Both the position numbers and the translations under genes were made by a program. From assembly GCF_000208745.1 (NCBI RefSeq), contig NC_030852.1, forward strand, positions 28,851,801 through 28,915,800: a stretch of 64,000 nt of DNA. The letters run 5' to 3'. Position 1 is the first letter of the stretch. Every line of letters starts with the position of its first letter. Origin of the DNA: Theobroma cacao. Lineage: Eukaryota > Streptophyta > Magnoliopsida > Malvales > Malvaceae. The notes below the pieces were generated by a model. It did no database searches. It was not told the origin of the DNA and was given only the letters and a program-made list of their open reading frames with translations. Below, one piece after another: positions 38,202 through 51,494 of this stretch.

Positions 38202-41200
38202 ATGGGGACATCAGTTCAGGTAACCCCACTATGTGGAGTATACAATGAGAATCCTCTGTCCTACTTAGTCTCAATCGACGGCTTCAACTTCTTAATCGAT
38301 TGTGGCTGGAATGACCTCTTTGACCCCTCCCTTCTTCAACCCCTCTCCAGGTTCTTCTTCTTCTTCTTCTTCTTCCACTTTCACCAATGCCTATTAATCA
38401 ATCACTCTCTGGAGGAAAAAAAAATTGACTGTGGCTCGTGCAGGGTAGCTCCAACAATAGACGCGGTGTTGTTGTCGCATCCTGATACGCTTCACCTTGG
38501 TGCTCTCCCATATGCCATGAAACAATTTGGACTATCCGCTCCCGTTTATTCCACAGAACCAGTTTTCAGATTAGGCCTTCTCACTATGTATGATCAGTAT
38601 CTCTCGCGTAAGGTGAAAGTTTTCTCTGTCACTTTATGTGTTTATTTTTTAAACTTACTGAGTTAGAGTTTCATTTCTATTCCACAATGTTTTAGCCATA
38701 GATCATTGGACACGGAGGCTATCACTTTGTTAGTTGATGTTGTGGCCATGAATTTGTAGTGTATAGTACTAAAACTGTTGATTATGTTGATTATGCCTAA
38801 AGCCTGAAGTTAAACTTCTCTATTTATGGTACTAAAACTGTTTATGTTTTGTAGTGAAAAGTTTTATATTGACATGTTTTGCTATCTCTCAATCGCAGCA
38901 AGTATCAGAGTTTGAATTGTTCACCCTGGATGACATTGATTCTGCTTTCCAGAATGTGACTCGGCTAACCTACTCCCAGAATTATCATTTATCTGGTAAA
39001 CCTTTTGCTAGTAATCATCTCAATTTCAACGTGATCTTTTTTGGAACTAGAGTAATCTTAAGTTCGATGTTCATTCATCAGTAAAAGCTCAAAGTAATTA
39101 ATGTTGCCTCACTTAGTACTATATTGTGGGTGGAGTGGACACTGTCTGTTTGGATGACGTCACTGCCCAACCCCTTAGTTTCCTCTGATTAAATTTTACT
39201 TGCTTAATGTATTGTTTTTGTTTCCATTACAATCTTCATAGGAAAAGGAGAGGGAATTGTGATTGCTCCTCATGTTGCTGGACATCTATTGGGTGGTACT
39301 GTTTGGAAGATAACGAAGGATGGAGAAGATGTCATATATGCTGTAGACTTTAACCGCCGCAAAGAAAAGTATATATGCTTACCTTTTATTTGATCTCAAA
39401 TTGCAGTTCTATTTTATGCATAACTTTATCATTATATACTCTGATGATTGGGGTTTATCAGGCATTTGAATGGAACTGTTCTAGAATCTTTTGTTCGGCC
39501 TGCTGTTCTGATAACTGATGCCTACAACGCTTTGAACAATCAACCTCCTAAACAGCAAAGAGAAAGGGACAGAGATTTTGTAGGTAATTTGCTTGTTGAT
39601 GATGAAAATTATTGCATCATAATATAATCCAAATTTGTTCGACCATCTTATGATCTTTTCTGCTGACTTCATGCCCGCACACTGGTCATACACCAAACTA
39701 AATTGAGATATTTCTGCAGATACTATCTCGAGGACTCTAGAAGCTGGTGGAAATGTGTTACTACCAGTCGATACTACTGGTCGTGTGTTGGAACTTCTCT
39801 TGGTTTTAGAAGAGGTTAGTAGGGATACTTGAGAAATGACAAGGTGGATCATTTTTATTATTCTTTTGCTTAGCCAAATTACTGATTGCAAAGTCTGAAT
39901 CTTGATGTAAACAGCACTGGGCAATGAAGTCTTTGAACTACCCCATCTTCTTTCTGACATATGTTTCATCGAGCACAATTGATTATGTCAAGAGTTTTCT
40001 TGAGTGGATGAGTGATGCTATAGCTAAATCCTTTGAAACTTCACGTGACAATGCTTTTCTTCTGAGGTAAGGAGTCTCTTTTTATTCAAGTTACTGATAC
40101 TTGCTAGTATTCTGTTATTATCAATTTTGCACTACCTATATGTATTCCTTAGTTTGTAACATTTATATGTGCTTAACAAAATGCAACTATTATGAATGGC
40201 TATAAATTATGTTTATCCTTATTCATTTAGATGAGAATGTATTATGCCAACATTGCAGGCATGTCACACTCTTAATCAGCAAGAATGAACTTGATAAAGT
40301 GCCAGATGGTCCTAAGGTTAGTTGATTATACCAGTTTTGAAGAGCAGATTACCATGACCTTTCTCAGCCTAATATATTCAACTGTTGGCTTATATTTCTA
40401 TTTTAGGTTGTATTAGCATCCATGGCCAGCTTGGAAGCAGGTTTTTCTCATGATATTTTTGTTGAATGGGCAGCCGATGTCAAGAATCTTGTGCTTTTTA
40501 CTGAAAGGGGCCAGGTGACTTCTTTAGGATGTAGACTTTAAATTGATCATTTTTCTTAACTTTTCGAAGTCCAATTCATGCAGAGTTTGTTTAGAAGTAT
40601 CTAATTCATGACCAATAGAGGTTTGTTTGCTCAGTGGCTGAAGGTTTTAAGCTCTTTGTCATTGTTAATTTCTTGTCAGGAATTATTTTGTATGCTTCAT
40701 GACTGTCTAGTTCATTTTTTTTTTTAATTTTTCACAGGTTTATAATTTGTAGAAATTGTTTACCTAGCATGTATATTACTATGTTGTATTGTCAAATGAC
40801 AAAATTATCTCTTCTGCCTCATTATATGTACTTGCTTATACTTTGACCTGTATATGTAGTTTGGCACGTTAGCTCGCATGCTCCAGGCAGATCCACCTCC
40901 AAAAGCTGTTAAAGTCATGATGTCTAGGAGGGTTCCTTTGGTTGGGGAGGAGTTGATTGCTCATGAAGAAGAGCAAAACCGGTTGAAAAAAGAAGAAGCT
41001 CTAAAAGCTAGTCTCATCAAAGAGGAGGAATCTAAAGCTTCTATTGTGCCTGATATCAGTTCAAGTGATCCAATGGTCATCGACACTAATAATAAGCACT
41101 CTTCACTGGATGGTATTGTTCTTCCATTTCCTAAAAGCTCATCAATGTAATTTTCTTCTGAGGACTGCTATACTTGTTGGGTGTTTTTGAGTGTTTAACC

Positions 41201-44200
41201 TATGTAGTTAATGCTTTTGTATTACATATTTTCATGTGCGTTTGAATGATTATCTCCTCTTCAAATTAGAAGAAGAGAGTGGTGTGCTTTGGGGTTTCAC
41301 AACAAAGAGATATTATTGACATATGTTAATTGATTCTGAAAGGCCAGAAGATCTCCAAAATTGCTAAAATGCATTTACATGAATAATACCCTTGTACCTC
41401 CATTATCCATGTGCATTCCTGATGTAGCATCAAGTAATAAACAGGTCTCCTTAAATGGTTATGTGGTGATGTGATCTTTGTCATTAAAAGCTTATTTCAA
41501 TTATAATCCCCTTGTCAATGGATGCAGGAGTTCCCCCTTCCCCTACCCTTATATATTTATTTTTTGATAAAAGTACTTGTGGTTGAGTTTGTTTATTTTC
41601 ATTTTATTTTCATCGATTCTTGATGGTTTAAATTTATTTAGAAAGGAAAAAAATTCCGATAAGATTTTAGATAATAATAAACTATAGTTTCTTTCATCAA
41701 TTTATCTCATTGAATAGTTTCTCTCCTCCCGATGAAGTATGTTTTGTGAGGTATATTCATGATGTATTTTCAGCTGCTTGATGTATCTTTGCATCCTCAT
41801 GTGTGTTCTCGGCTGATATCTTTTAAACTGCTTGTACTATGCAGATTTAGGTCAACATGGAAGTGGATACCGTGATATTCTGATTGATGGATTTGTGCCC
41901 CCCTCCACTAGTGTTGCCCCAATGTTTCCCTTCTATGAAAATGCTTCTGATTGGGATGATTTTGGTGAGGTCATAAATCCTGATGATTATGTAATTAAGG
42001 ATGAAGATATGGATCAAGCAGCTATGCATGTAAGTGCCTGCTTATTCGTGCCATCTGAACTTGATTACTTTAGACTGTTATATCTCTCTATTTTTATTCT
42101 GCTGCTCTTTGGGTTTAGAATACACTTGTCAGTTTGAACAATGAAACTGCTATTATCTCAGGTTGGTGGGGATATGGATGGAAAGGTTGATGAAGCCTCT
42201 GCTAGTTTGATAGTTGACACAACACCTTCAAAAGTCATATCTAATGAGTTGACTGTAAGTTGAATTGCTGAAGTTGTAGTATAATTAGTTTGCTTAGACT
42301 TCTTATCATGAAGTTACTGGCATTTTATGTCTTACTGATGATTCTGTTGGTTTTTTTTTTTTTTTGTGACAAAATGGAAGCATCCTTGTTATCTTTTGAA
42401 TAAGTTTCATTTACTTTCATTATAAAGGATTTTGAAGCCAGGAAAATGGATATGCTAGGATCATAGGAGCATTCATCTTTTTGTTTTATCACCTATGGTC
42501 CTTTAAGGATTCCGTGGATGCCTTCAAACTTTAATGTTAGGATTTGAGTTTTGTATTTTATGTTCTTACATCTTTTCCTTTTGTAATTATTATTCTCATT
42601 ATTTTTTCAGGGATACATGTCCTTTAAGAAGTCATTTTAGTTTCAATTAATATGTTGTACTTACATCAACATGAAATATTGAAATCTATTGCTTTATTCT
42701 GTTTCTTTTGTAGTTTTGTTACTGAACTTGAATTTGTTTATGTGTTTGTCTATGAAAATTTCAGCCATTTCTAAATTGTGTTTCATAGTTTCATTGTTTT
42801 GACACCATCAAACCAGTCAAGCTGCAATACAATGAGTTTTGCCATTTACTGAACCGTGTTCTATAATGATGGTCAGGTGCAAGTAAAGTCTTCACTGATT
42901 TACATGGATTATGAGGGGCGTTCTGATGGTCGATCGGTCAAATCAATCCTTGCACATGTGGCTCCATTGAAGCTTGTAAGAATATTTCTTGTGCTGGGCC
43001 ACTATATAAAATTCCTAGTTATATATTCGCCTTATCATCTTTATGGGCTGTCGATGTAAATGTTGCTCATGTTATTTGAGCAAGCAGTCATTTTCCTTGC
43101 ATGGCATGCCATTAGTTGCCATGCATTTATGTCGTTAGTATGCTATTATATGTGGATGTGCCAGCTTTTCGCAGGTGGTTAATCCTGTGAGGTGGAGCAT
43201 GTAACAAGTAGATTAAAGGCATTGATAGCTGTAGGATAATAGGAGACAGTTTCTCCCTAAATCTGTTATAGCCCAATCAACTTAGATACACCTCTTTGTT
43301 GTTTATGCCATATTCAAATGCTACCACATTTTTCCATTTAGATTTTTTTTAATTCTTTGATCGGGTCTATTTCATGGAGGTGCCTAATTTGTTGTATTAA
43401 AACATTATTTTTTCCCTTGCAGGTCTTGGTGCATGGATCAGCTGAGGCAACAGAGCATTTGAAGCAACACTGCTTAAAACATGTCTGTCCTCATGTTTAT
43501 GCTCCCCAAATTGAAGAAACAATTGACGTCACATCTGATTTGTGTGCTTATAAGGTATAAATCAAGAATATGTATTTGCTTAAGTTGATCCAATCATTTG
43601 AGAAATCAGAATTCATTTTCTGACATTTTGTCTAACATAGGTACAATTATCTGAGAAGCTGATGAGTAATGTGTTATTTAAAAAGGTAACCAATTTAATT
43701 TATCTTATGATGTTGATGATCATGGTTGAGTTATATTCAATCTCTGTCTCTTTGTCTAACATAACTAGAATTTTAGTTAGGAGACTATGAAATAGCCTGG
43801 GTGGATGCTGAAGTAGGGAAGACGGAAAATGAAATGCTCTCTCTACTACCCCTCTCGACCCTAGCCCCACCACATAAATCTGTTGTCGTAGGTGATCTAA
43901 AACTGGCAGATTTCAAGCAGTTTCTTGCTAGTAAGGGTGTCAAGGTACTGTTTGTTCATACATGTTTAAATATGTCACAAAAAGTAGATGCTTGATCTTA
44001 AACATCTTTTAGAGCCCAAAATCTTGAAACATTTAGCCCCCCCTTTGATATGCAAAGGTGTTTCTGTACAGGTAGAATTTGCCGGTGGGGCATTGCGATG
44101 TGGTGAATATGTGACATTGCGCAAGGTTGGGTTTGCAAGCCAGAAGGTGAGCAATTTGCCATTTTATGTTTGCTGTCCCAGCAAGCTGAGAAGACTATCA

Positions 44201-44373
44201 TCCTGCTTAATTTTGTATCAGCCATATTCCGTGGATGATTATGTTCTTTAATCTCTTTGTTGCTTCTGTAGGGTGGGGGTTCCGGCACTCAGCAAATTAT
44301 TATTGAAGGCCCCTTGTGTGAGGATTACTACAAAATACGCGATTATCTGTATTCCCAGTTTTATTTACTTTAA
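38202..44373 (+). CDS. CPSF100: Cleavage and polyadenylation specificity factor subunit 2 (CPSF100)
   Basis: Scaffold of the nuclear mRNA 3'-end cleavage module, partner of the endonuclease CPSF73. Exons: 38202-38350, 38444-38612, 38899-38995, 39242-39368, 39462-39583, 39720-39814, 39915-40066, 40259-40316, 40407-40514, 40860-41112, 41845-42029, 42162-42254, 42877-42975, 43423-43554, 43641-43685, 43777-43944, 44072-44146, 44272-44373; 2,229 nt, 742 residues, close to known plant CPSF100. The N-terminal metallo-beta-lactamase/beta-CASP fold is recognisable. The metal-binding signature is degenerate: the segment around residues 61-71 reads [11 protein letters not shown] where active family members have HxHxDH, as expected of the inactive CPSF100 branch. 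The start MGTSVQV was chosen by family match; an in-frame ATG at 38,094 would add 36 residues. A charged, Glu/Lys-rich linker lies around residues 380-440. Confidence 0.95.
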
Positions 44374-44702
44374 ATTGCACAATGAAATCTGGAAATGGGG
44401 TTCACATGTTCTCCGCCCTTCAACTGGTTCTGCTATTGAACCACGGCTTTTTCTGGGGCTTATAGAGGATGGAAGGCAAGGTTGGTGAGGCTGCACTTCA
44501 TCTGCATCGGTGCAGCCCTACAGCCCCTTCTCTGAGAAAGAGTATTCATTTTGTTTGTTTCTCTGTTGAATATTGTGCTTGAATATACCATTTACTTATC
44601 CTAGAAAAATGTAAGGTTGTAGGATGGTATAATTTTCGTCTTGCTTTTGCACTTCACTTTTTCAGAAGTCGAGGTATCTCAGAATCTCTTTAAATAGTTG
44701 CA

Positions 44703-44703
<1 letters not shown>

Positions 44704-44735
<32 letters not shown>
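44704..44735. repeat. Dinucleotide microsatellite (CA)n followed by short (TA)n
   Basis: An uninterrupted CA run of about 14 units followed by a few AT units in the 3' flank of CPSF100. It is likely polymorphic. Confidence 0.9.
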
Positions 44736-44740
<5 letters not shown>

Positions 44741-45059
44741 TTGCAATTCTCAAATTTGCTTTCCTTTTTTGGGTTCTAAGACAAATACTCAAATACTATC
44801 ACTTGAGTGCAAATAAAAAATTTCTGAAACAAAGCAACAATATAGTGAAGCCTCGTTAATCAAAGTACTATACTAGTATGAAAAATGAAGAATGAATTTA
44901 AGTAAATTACATAATTGTATTTCTATTTATAACATTCAAGGGGAAATGTTAATATTTGAAATACAAAAAATATCATAAATTTTTTTTTTTAAAAGAAAAT
45001 TTCTCCCCTTAATCCTGAACAATTATCAGCTTGAATAAAATAAATATTAAAATTAAAAT

Positions 45060-45220
45060 GGGGAGTGGCTTGGGAGGTTAAAATAGTGGGGTAGGTGCCC
45101 GAACTTGAGTTCCGGTAGCTTGTCTTGGGTTTGTGTAAACAGTTACCCGTTTAGGCTTATACTACCTCCCTCGTTGAAAACGTTGTAAACAGATTTTGAC
45201 ATATTGATAAAAAAAAAAAA
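45060..45220 (+). mobile_element. Possible tRNA-derived SINE
   Basis: About 160 bp starting with a TGGCTTGGGAGG segment (one mismatch to the pol III A-box TRGYNNARNNGG), about 35 bases later a GAGTTCC segment resembling a B-box, and ending in a run of 12 A near 45,208-45,220. This layout is that of a plant SINE. I could not find clear target-site duplications. Confidence 0.35.
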
Positions 45221-45366
45221 GAAAAACAGAGGGCACTCTCAAAGTGAGGCATCGTCGTCGCTTTATGATGATCATGTAGATAAAGAAAGATAACAAAAAA
45301 TCCTCACGCTTTTTCCTTTGTCTCTTCTTCTGTAATAAAAACGAACAAACCAAACCAAACCAACCG

Positions 45367-45376
45367 CAAACCCTAG
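45367..45376 (+). promoter_or_regulatory. Telo-box-like element upstream of the SLH-domain gene
   Basis: AAACCCTAG about 105 bases before the start codon, one base from the AAACCCTAA telo-box common in plant housekeeping and plastid-protein promoters. It lies in a leader-like pyrimidine-rich region, so it may be in the transcript. Confidence 0.4.
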
Positions 45377-45478
45377 AAGAAATCACCCTTCAATCTTCTT
45401 CTCCATCTCTCCCGGTTCTGTTTCAATTCAATTCAATTAAGCATTTACAAGCGGGGCGGAGTTTTTATTTTATTTCTA

Positions 45479-48400
45479 ATGGCTTCTACTACTGCCACGT
45501 GGTCGCCGAGCTCTCCACAACTCCGCTTGGCTTTGCGTTGCAGGAATTGCAAGGAGTCAGGTGTGGTTTTCGTGCGGGCGCGGACGGGGAAGCTCGATTG
45601 TTCTTCTGTTCGCCTGCTATCTGTTTCACGAAGCAGGAGGAAGGGACTGGAACGCCGTCGTAATGGTGCTTTGTGGATCGTATCGGACTCCACAGCAGGG
45701 TCGGATACTTTTTCCGGATGGTCTGATTCGGATACTTTGGAAGATTCCGTAGACTCGAAAAGCAACGGATGGTTTGGAGGTATTAATTTACTATTCCTTT
45801 AATATACTTATCCAACTATAATTTGCTTAGTATGTTTTTTGCATTATATTTTTCTTACACTAAATTATTATTTAGTATCTGTCAATCAACGTAGGTGTTC
45901 CATAGAAATGAAGTATATATGTAGCAGATGATATTTAGGGATAGAATTTGACACTTGTATAATCTCGTCTTCTATTTTCAGGGTTGTGAAGAAGGTTTGG
46001 GCAAAGTGGGGGAATGGGGTGTTCTAATCATGCTTGAATGGGTTTAAATTAAAATCATTGGTTTCCATTTTATGGACTAATAACAATTTGTAAGTAGCTT
46101 GCTTTCAGGAATAATGGGAGCTGGATCAGCTGGACTTGTTCTGGTAGCAGGGCTTTCCTTTGCAGCTATGTCCCTAAGTAATCGAAGCACTTCCAGTAAG
46201 TAGTCTCTCTCAATTGCACTAGGTTCTGTTTTGTCATGATCTTCTATCTGTTTTTTATGCTCTTACTTTTCTCCTTTCTGTGTTCATTGGAGTTAATTTT
46301 GATGAAATTGGCAACCATCTCTCAAGCAGTAGTGATGATGTTCATACCATTTGTTGACCACAGGGCCAAAACAGCAGTTGCAGCCCTTAACAACTCAACA
46401 GGAAGTCTCATTGGCCTCTGATAATGAGAGTGATAAATTTGAGGAGAATGAAAGTGAGACAGGTATACATAAGGATCTTTCGTCACCTTCAGAATTTAAT
46501 GACACTTCTACTGATAATAAACTTGATAATGATAATGGAACCTACTTAGTAGACAGTTACACATCCAATGGCAATAGTGCCACTAACACCGTTCCAAATC
46601 AAGAAGACTTGCAAACTGTTTCAGCTTTGGATGGAATGTCAGTTGGCCAGGACACAAGTCCAATATCTCCTAAATTGCCTGAATCTGACGTTGTTGGTGG
46701 CTTTGTTGTTGCATCAAGTCTTAGAGAATCAAATAGCAACTTTGATATCAATTCACCTGAAGCAACTTCTGAAATTGAAGACAAGTTGATTAATGTCAGA
46801 GAAACTATCGACACTAACTTGTCTGACCCAATAAACCTAGACAATGATCTCAACGAGGTAAAGCTTGGCTCAGAAGGAAAAGAGAATTATGATATCTCAG
46901 TGGATTCGACTTCTAGTTCCAATTCATCCAATGAGCCTGTGATTATAAGCGTCTCCGATAGTTCAGAGTTAGAACCAATTTTAGAACCTCAGGCTGTACC
47001 CAGAGACAATCTGGATACTGTAGAATCATCTTCAACTGAAGAAAACCTTGAGATTAGCAAAATGTCGCAGGTCTCAGCTGAAATAAAGAATTCATCTCTG
47101 GAAGTGAACAACTTAAATGAGAGTGAGTCATCTGAAACAACCTCTGTGTCAGCACCAGCTCATCCATTAACAAATGAGCGAAGCAAAATTGATTATAATG
47201 AGATAAATGATAGCAAACCAGTTTTTGAATCTCCAACTCCTAGGAGTTCCTTCTCCCCTGCCGGTATACCTGCTCCATCTGTAGTTTCTGCAGCTCTACA
47301 GGTGCATCCAGGGAAGGTTCTGGTTCCTGCAGTGGTTGATCAGGTTCAGGGGCAGGCACTTGCAGCCCTTCAAGTTTTGAAGGTATCTCATTCTCTCTAA
47401 TATGGTGAACAATTACAGTATAAGCCGCCGCAGATGATATGAGGACTTGCAACCTATTCCTCATATATGTGAATGTTTTCCAGGTTATTGAGGCTGATGT
47501 TCAACCTAGCAATCTATGTACACGTCGCGAGTATGCTCGGTGGTTAGTGTCTGCAAGCAGTGCTCTTTCGAGGTACAAGTGTCTTTCATTTTACTCCTAT
47601 GCATGGTAGTATGTTGGTATTTGGGAAATTAGCATCTAATAGCAATATAAAATAGGAAAGTTTGTACTTACTCGTAATACCTTTTTGCTGCTTGCAGGAA
47701 TACAGCATCAAAAGTTTATCCTGCTATGTATATTGAGAATGTTACTGAACTGGCATTTGATGACATCACACCTGACGATCCTGATTTTTCATCCATTCAA
47801 GGTGAGAATAGGATGCCGTATCCTTGGCTGTAATATTGGTGGAGTTACTTTCATTTTTGTTATAATCATTGTTGCTAATGGAATTGGATATTTCAGGCTT
47901 GGCAGAGGCTGGACTTATCTCAAGCAAGTTCTCAAATCAAGATCTGCTTAATGACGATCTAGGCCCATTTTATTTCTTTCCTGAAAGGTTATTACTGTTC
48001 ACACATTGAATTGTGCAATATAAGCTGTCCTATTTAGCTTGATTATTGTTATCACCAATACAAATCTTTCCAGTATTTTATTTCCCTAAAGATTGGCAGG
48101 TTTTTTTTTTTTTTGTTTCTATATCTATGAAGATTCTCCATTATTTTCCCAAAGTTGTGGTTAACCATTTTCATTTTAATTTATTCATAAATATGTTCAT
48201 AGAACTTGTGCATAAAAAATGTAACTCTCTGACTTAGCCTGAATAAAACCTAAATAATGAATGAAAATTGCGTTGCAGTTTTACTTTTTCAGTTACTATT
48301 GCTTTGTTTTTGGATACAAGGCAGCTGTACTTCTGGCTTTTTGATTGGCTTCTCATTTTTGATGCTCCAGCCCTCTATCACGCCAGGATCTTGTAAGTTG

Positions 48401-50516
48401 GAAAATGGCCCTAGAGAAAAGACAACTCCCAGAAGCTGACAGAAAGGTTGCCTATGTTTGAGTTTGTTTATTTGTTCATTTCATCTTCTTTGCTGCATGT
48501 AGCTGTGAGTATATTTGGTATTAATTTTACCTTTGTGGTCATATATAGATCCTCTACCAACTTTCTGGCTTTATAGACATTAATAAGATAAACCCAGATG
48601 CATGGCCCGCACTTATGGCTGACTTGTCTTCTGGAGAACAAGGAATAATAACACTTGCTTTTGGTAAGTCATCTTCAATCGTAACTACTTTCTCTAAGTT
48701 TCATCTTGATTTTGTTGATTGATATGCCTTCATTATTATTATTATCCTGACAGGTTGTGTGAGACTGTTCCAGCCAGATAAGCCTGTGACAAAAGCCCAA
48801 GCTGCTGTTGCTCTTGCAACTGGTGAAGCTTCAGACCTAGTAAGTGAGGAATTTGCACGTATTGAAGCAGAATCTATGGCGGAAAATGCAGTGTCTGCTC
48901 ATACTGCTTTAGTAGCTCAAGTTGAGAAAGATGTCAATGCAAGTTTTGAGAAAGAGCTTTTGATGGAAAGGGAAAAGATCGATGCTGTGGAAAAAATGGC
49001 CGAAGAGGCAAAACGTGAACTGGAAAGGTTAAGATCTCACAGAGAGGAAGAGAATATTGCCCTAATGAAGGACCGTGCTGCTATTGATTCAGAAATGGAA
49101 GTTCTTTCAAGGTTAAGGCGTGAAGTGGAAGAGCAGTTGGAAAGCCTGATGAGGAACAAGGTAGAGATACAATATGAGAAGGAAAGGATTAGCAAACTAC
49201 TAAAAGAAACTGAGAATGAAAGCCAGGAGATTGTCAGATTACAGCATGAGCTGGAGGTGGAGAGAAAAGCCTTATCCATGGCCAGGTAAGGAAATAAAGT
49301 TTACCATTAAGTGGTAGCATTTAAATTGATACACCTCAACGGGGAGGACTAGCAGCATGTTCTTCATGCAGACATAAATATATTCAAGGATAAAGACTGT
49401 GAGATAACTTATGTGTGTTCTTACCTTGGTAGCTAAATAAAAAGGATGATACTCGTTCAATGGTCAATTGCTCATTTCACAAGAATTTGCATTCATCAGA
49501 TCTTAAATGAACTCGCGCCTATCTGCTTAATCAATAAATGTCACCTTTGTTCCTAGGCAGAGCTAAGAACAATGTGTCAGACATGATGTTCAATGTGTAA
49601 TGAGTAGTATTGTCATTTTAAATTGCAAAAGTATTTTTCTTCAGAATCTGTGTTCAAACTGCAAAAGTTTTACCCTTTGCTAACTGCTAATCTAAAAGAG
49701 TAGGTAAAGTTATCGAGTTGAGATACACAACCTGGCTTGATTTTTATTATGAATTTATTTCTTTATGGTGATCAAATTAATATTTCTCCTGCAATCATAA
49801 TCTGTTTCTGTGGAAGAATAAATCATGAATACTTTTAGCTTTTCTTGTTTTGGGTAATATCCTTTTGGAGATTCATTATTGCCTTCCGTTTTTCTGTCTC
49901 TATTTTGCCAGTCACTTGCCCACTTAATTTATCTATGCAATGGGTGTTTACTCTTGTGCTATTCTCATTTGATTTTTAAAATGGATTACTCCTTATTTAC
50001 GTTACAAAACCTCTATAATTCAGGGCTTGGGCTGAGGATGAGGCAAGAAGAGCAAGCGAACAGGCAAAAGCCTTGGAGGAAGCTAGAGATCGCTGGGAGA
50101 GGCATGGCATCAAAGTGGTTGTTGACAATGACCTCCGCGAAGAGAGTGTTGCAAGAAGTACATGGGTAAATGTTGGGAAACAAGTTGCAGTTGAAGGAAC
50201 TATTAGCAGGGGTGAAATTTTGGTAGGCAAGCTCAAGGTATTAGCAAGTCAAGTAAAAGGGAAATCGAGAGAGTTCATCAGTAAGATTGTCGAGAGGGTC
50301 CAGCATTTGATAGCGGTGCTGAAGGAGTGGACCTCCACGGCAGGTGCAAAGGCGGAAGAACTGAAAGACAAGGCTATCTTGAAGGCGAGTGGATCAGTGC
50401 AAGAGTTGCAGCAAAGCACAGCCGGATTTAGTTCGGCCCTCAAGGAAGGTGCAAAACGGGTGGCAGGAGATTGCCGGGAAGGAGTTGAGAAACTCACTCA
50501 GAGGTTCCGAACGTAG
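45479..50516 (+). CDS. Predicted chloroplast SLH-domain / coiled-coil membrane protein
   Basis: Exons: 45479-45779, 46109-46195, 46364-47382, 47484-47572, 47698-47801, 47897-47987, 48371-48446, 48549-48663, 48754-49285, 50024-50516; 2,907 nt, 968 residues, similar to a conserved plant family of unknown function of about 950 residues. Order: Ser/Arg-rich N terminus like a plastid transit peptide (1 to about 60); one hydrophobic segment at about 102-125 (GIMGAGSAGL...); a long acidic Ser/Asn/Glu-rich low-complexity region in the big third exon (about 130-440); S-layer-homology-like repeats at about 480-655 (YARWLVSAS, then FQPDKPVTKAQAAVAL); a Glu/Lys/Arg-rich coiled coil at about 655-830; and an amphipathic helical C terminus. 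Plastid location and a membrane-tethered structural role are inferred. Note that the left duplication arm lacks this gene. Confidence 0.85.
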
Positions 50517-50546
50517 TCCTCCCATTTTATTACTTTTTCCCCTTTC

Positions 50547-50693
50547 TTGGGCCCCAATAAACAAATTTTGCAGCTGAGAAGTATGTTGTTTATGTGATCT
50601 TCGGCCAATTCACATCAGTTCTTCGGCTCCAATAAACGAATTTTGCGGCTGAGAAGTATGTAATTCATGTGATCCTTGGCCAATTCGCATTAG
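50547..50693 (+). repeat. Tandem ~74-bp duplication in the 3' UTR of the SLH-domain gene
   Basis: Two imperfect head-to-tail copies, about 50,547-50,618 and 50,619-50,693, start 30 bases after the stop codon. Each contains CCAATAAAC followed by GCTGAGAAGTATG and a GGCCAATTC end. The AATAAA polyadenylation hexamer is thus duplicated, possibly giving two alternative 3' ends. Confidence 0.85.
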
Positions 50694-51494
50694 AAGTGAC
50701 GTAGTAATCAATTCAATGATGGGTGTAAAAGAAAGTGTACTAATAAATTAAATGAAATTTACTGCTGCTCTCTGTTCTTAGCGGTGTTACGTTTGGCATT
50801 TCATTGATTTGATCGAGAATTTAAAATGAAAATGTCTTGGTGAAGAAAATAAAATGAGTTAACAGATGAGTTCATTCATTTCGTTTACCCTAAAATCAAA
50901 CCGCCCAACTTAATTACGATTGTATCAGTCCGTTAAACTTGACGATTGGGAGCTTATGAAAGGTTTTATGGTAGTTCCAAATATTAATTGATTACCGAAT
51001 TAATTTGGAAAGTCAATGAAAGTTTAATGCCCCAACAGAAAGAAAACACTGAAGCCTACCAAATTTCACACTCCGTTGAATCAGCAACTGACACAGGAAC
51101 TCTACACCATTTAAGAAGGGCATGCCTATCTGTTTTATCAATGAAATAAGCTCTCAAAACTGCAGATCAATCGACAACGACAAATTTCAATAGCTTAGGG
51201 TTAAGAAAGGTACAAAAGTAATTGTAATGGCCTAAGGGGCAGAACATCTCGAGGAATTTGGAGATCTGTGCAACCTTACCAAATACCAGAATTGCATGTA
51301 GATATGGTGATACATAAAATTCAAACAAACACGAGAATTTAAAGACATTACTTCTTGCAATTTCTCATCTCTAATTCAAATAAAACAAGTTTCAGCGCAT
51401 AGTTTTTAGTCTCAAACAAAATACAAACCATGTTCTAAACAAACTTCTCTAACTGGTAAATGAGACCATCAAGAGCAAATCAAGAAAAAAAGCT
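50694..51494. other. Convergent intergenic region between the SLH-domain gene and eL36
   Basis: The two genes face each other, so this 0.8 kb holds the 3' end of the SLH transcript and the eL36 3' untranslated region and terminators. No gene or repeat seen. Confidence 0.5.

Larger units (their letters stand above)
44374..45478. other. Intergenic region between CPSF100 and the SLH-domain gene
   Basis: Begins with the CPSF100 3' untranslated region. A CA/TG dinucleotide microsatellite is at about 44,704-44,735. 44,780-45,050 is A/T-rich with nothing recognisable. 45,060-45,220 is a possible SINE. 45,340-45,478 is the pyrimidine-rich leader and promoter of the next gene, with AAACCCTAG (telo-box-like) near 45,367. 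Confidence 0.55.

Noticed and set aside
40878..41150. CPSF100 exon 10 reading on to a stop at 41,150 (ending KSSSM)
   Set aside because: A donor at 41,113 joins in phase to exon 11 (DLGQHG), giving the full-length family protein.
44703..44735. CA repeat considered as a CRISPR-like or regulatory array
   Set aside because: It is a plain dinucleotide microsatellite with no spacers.
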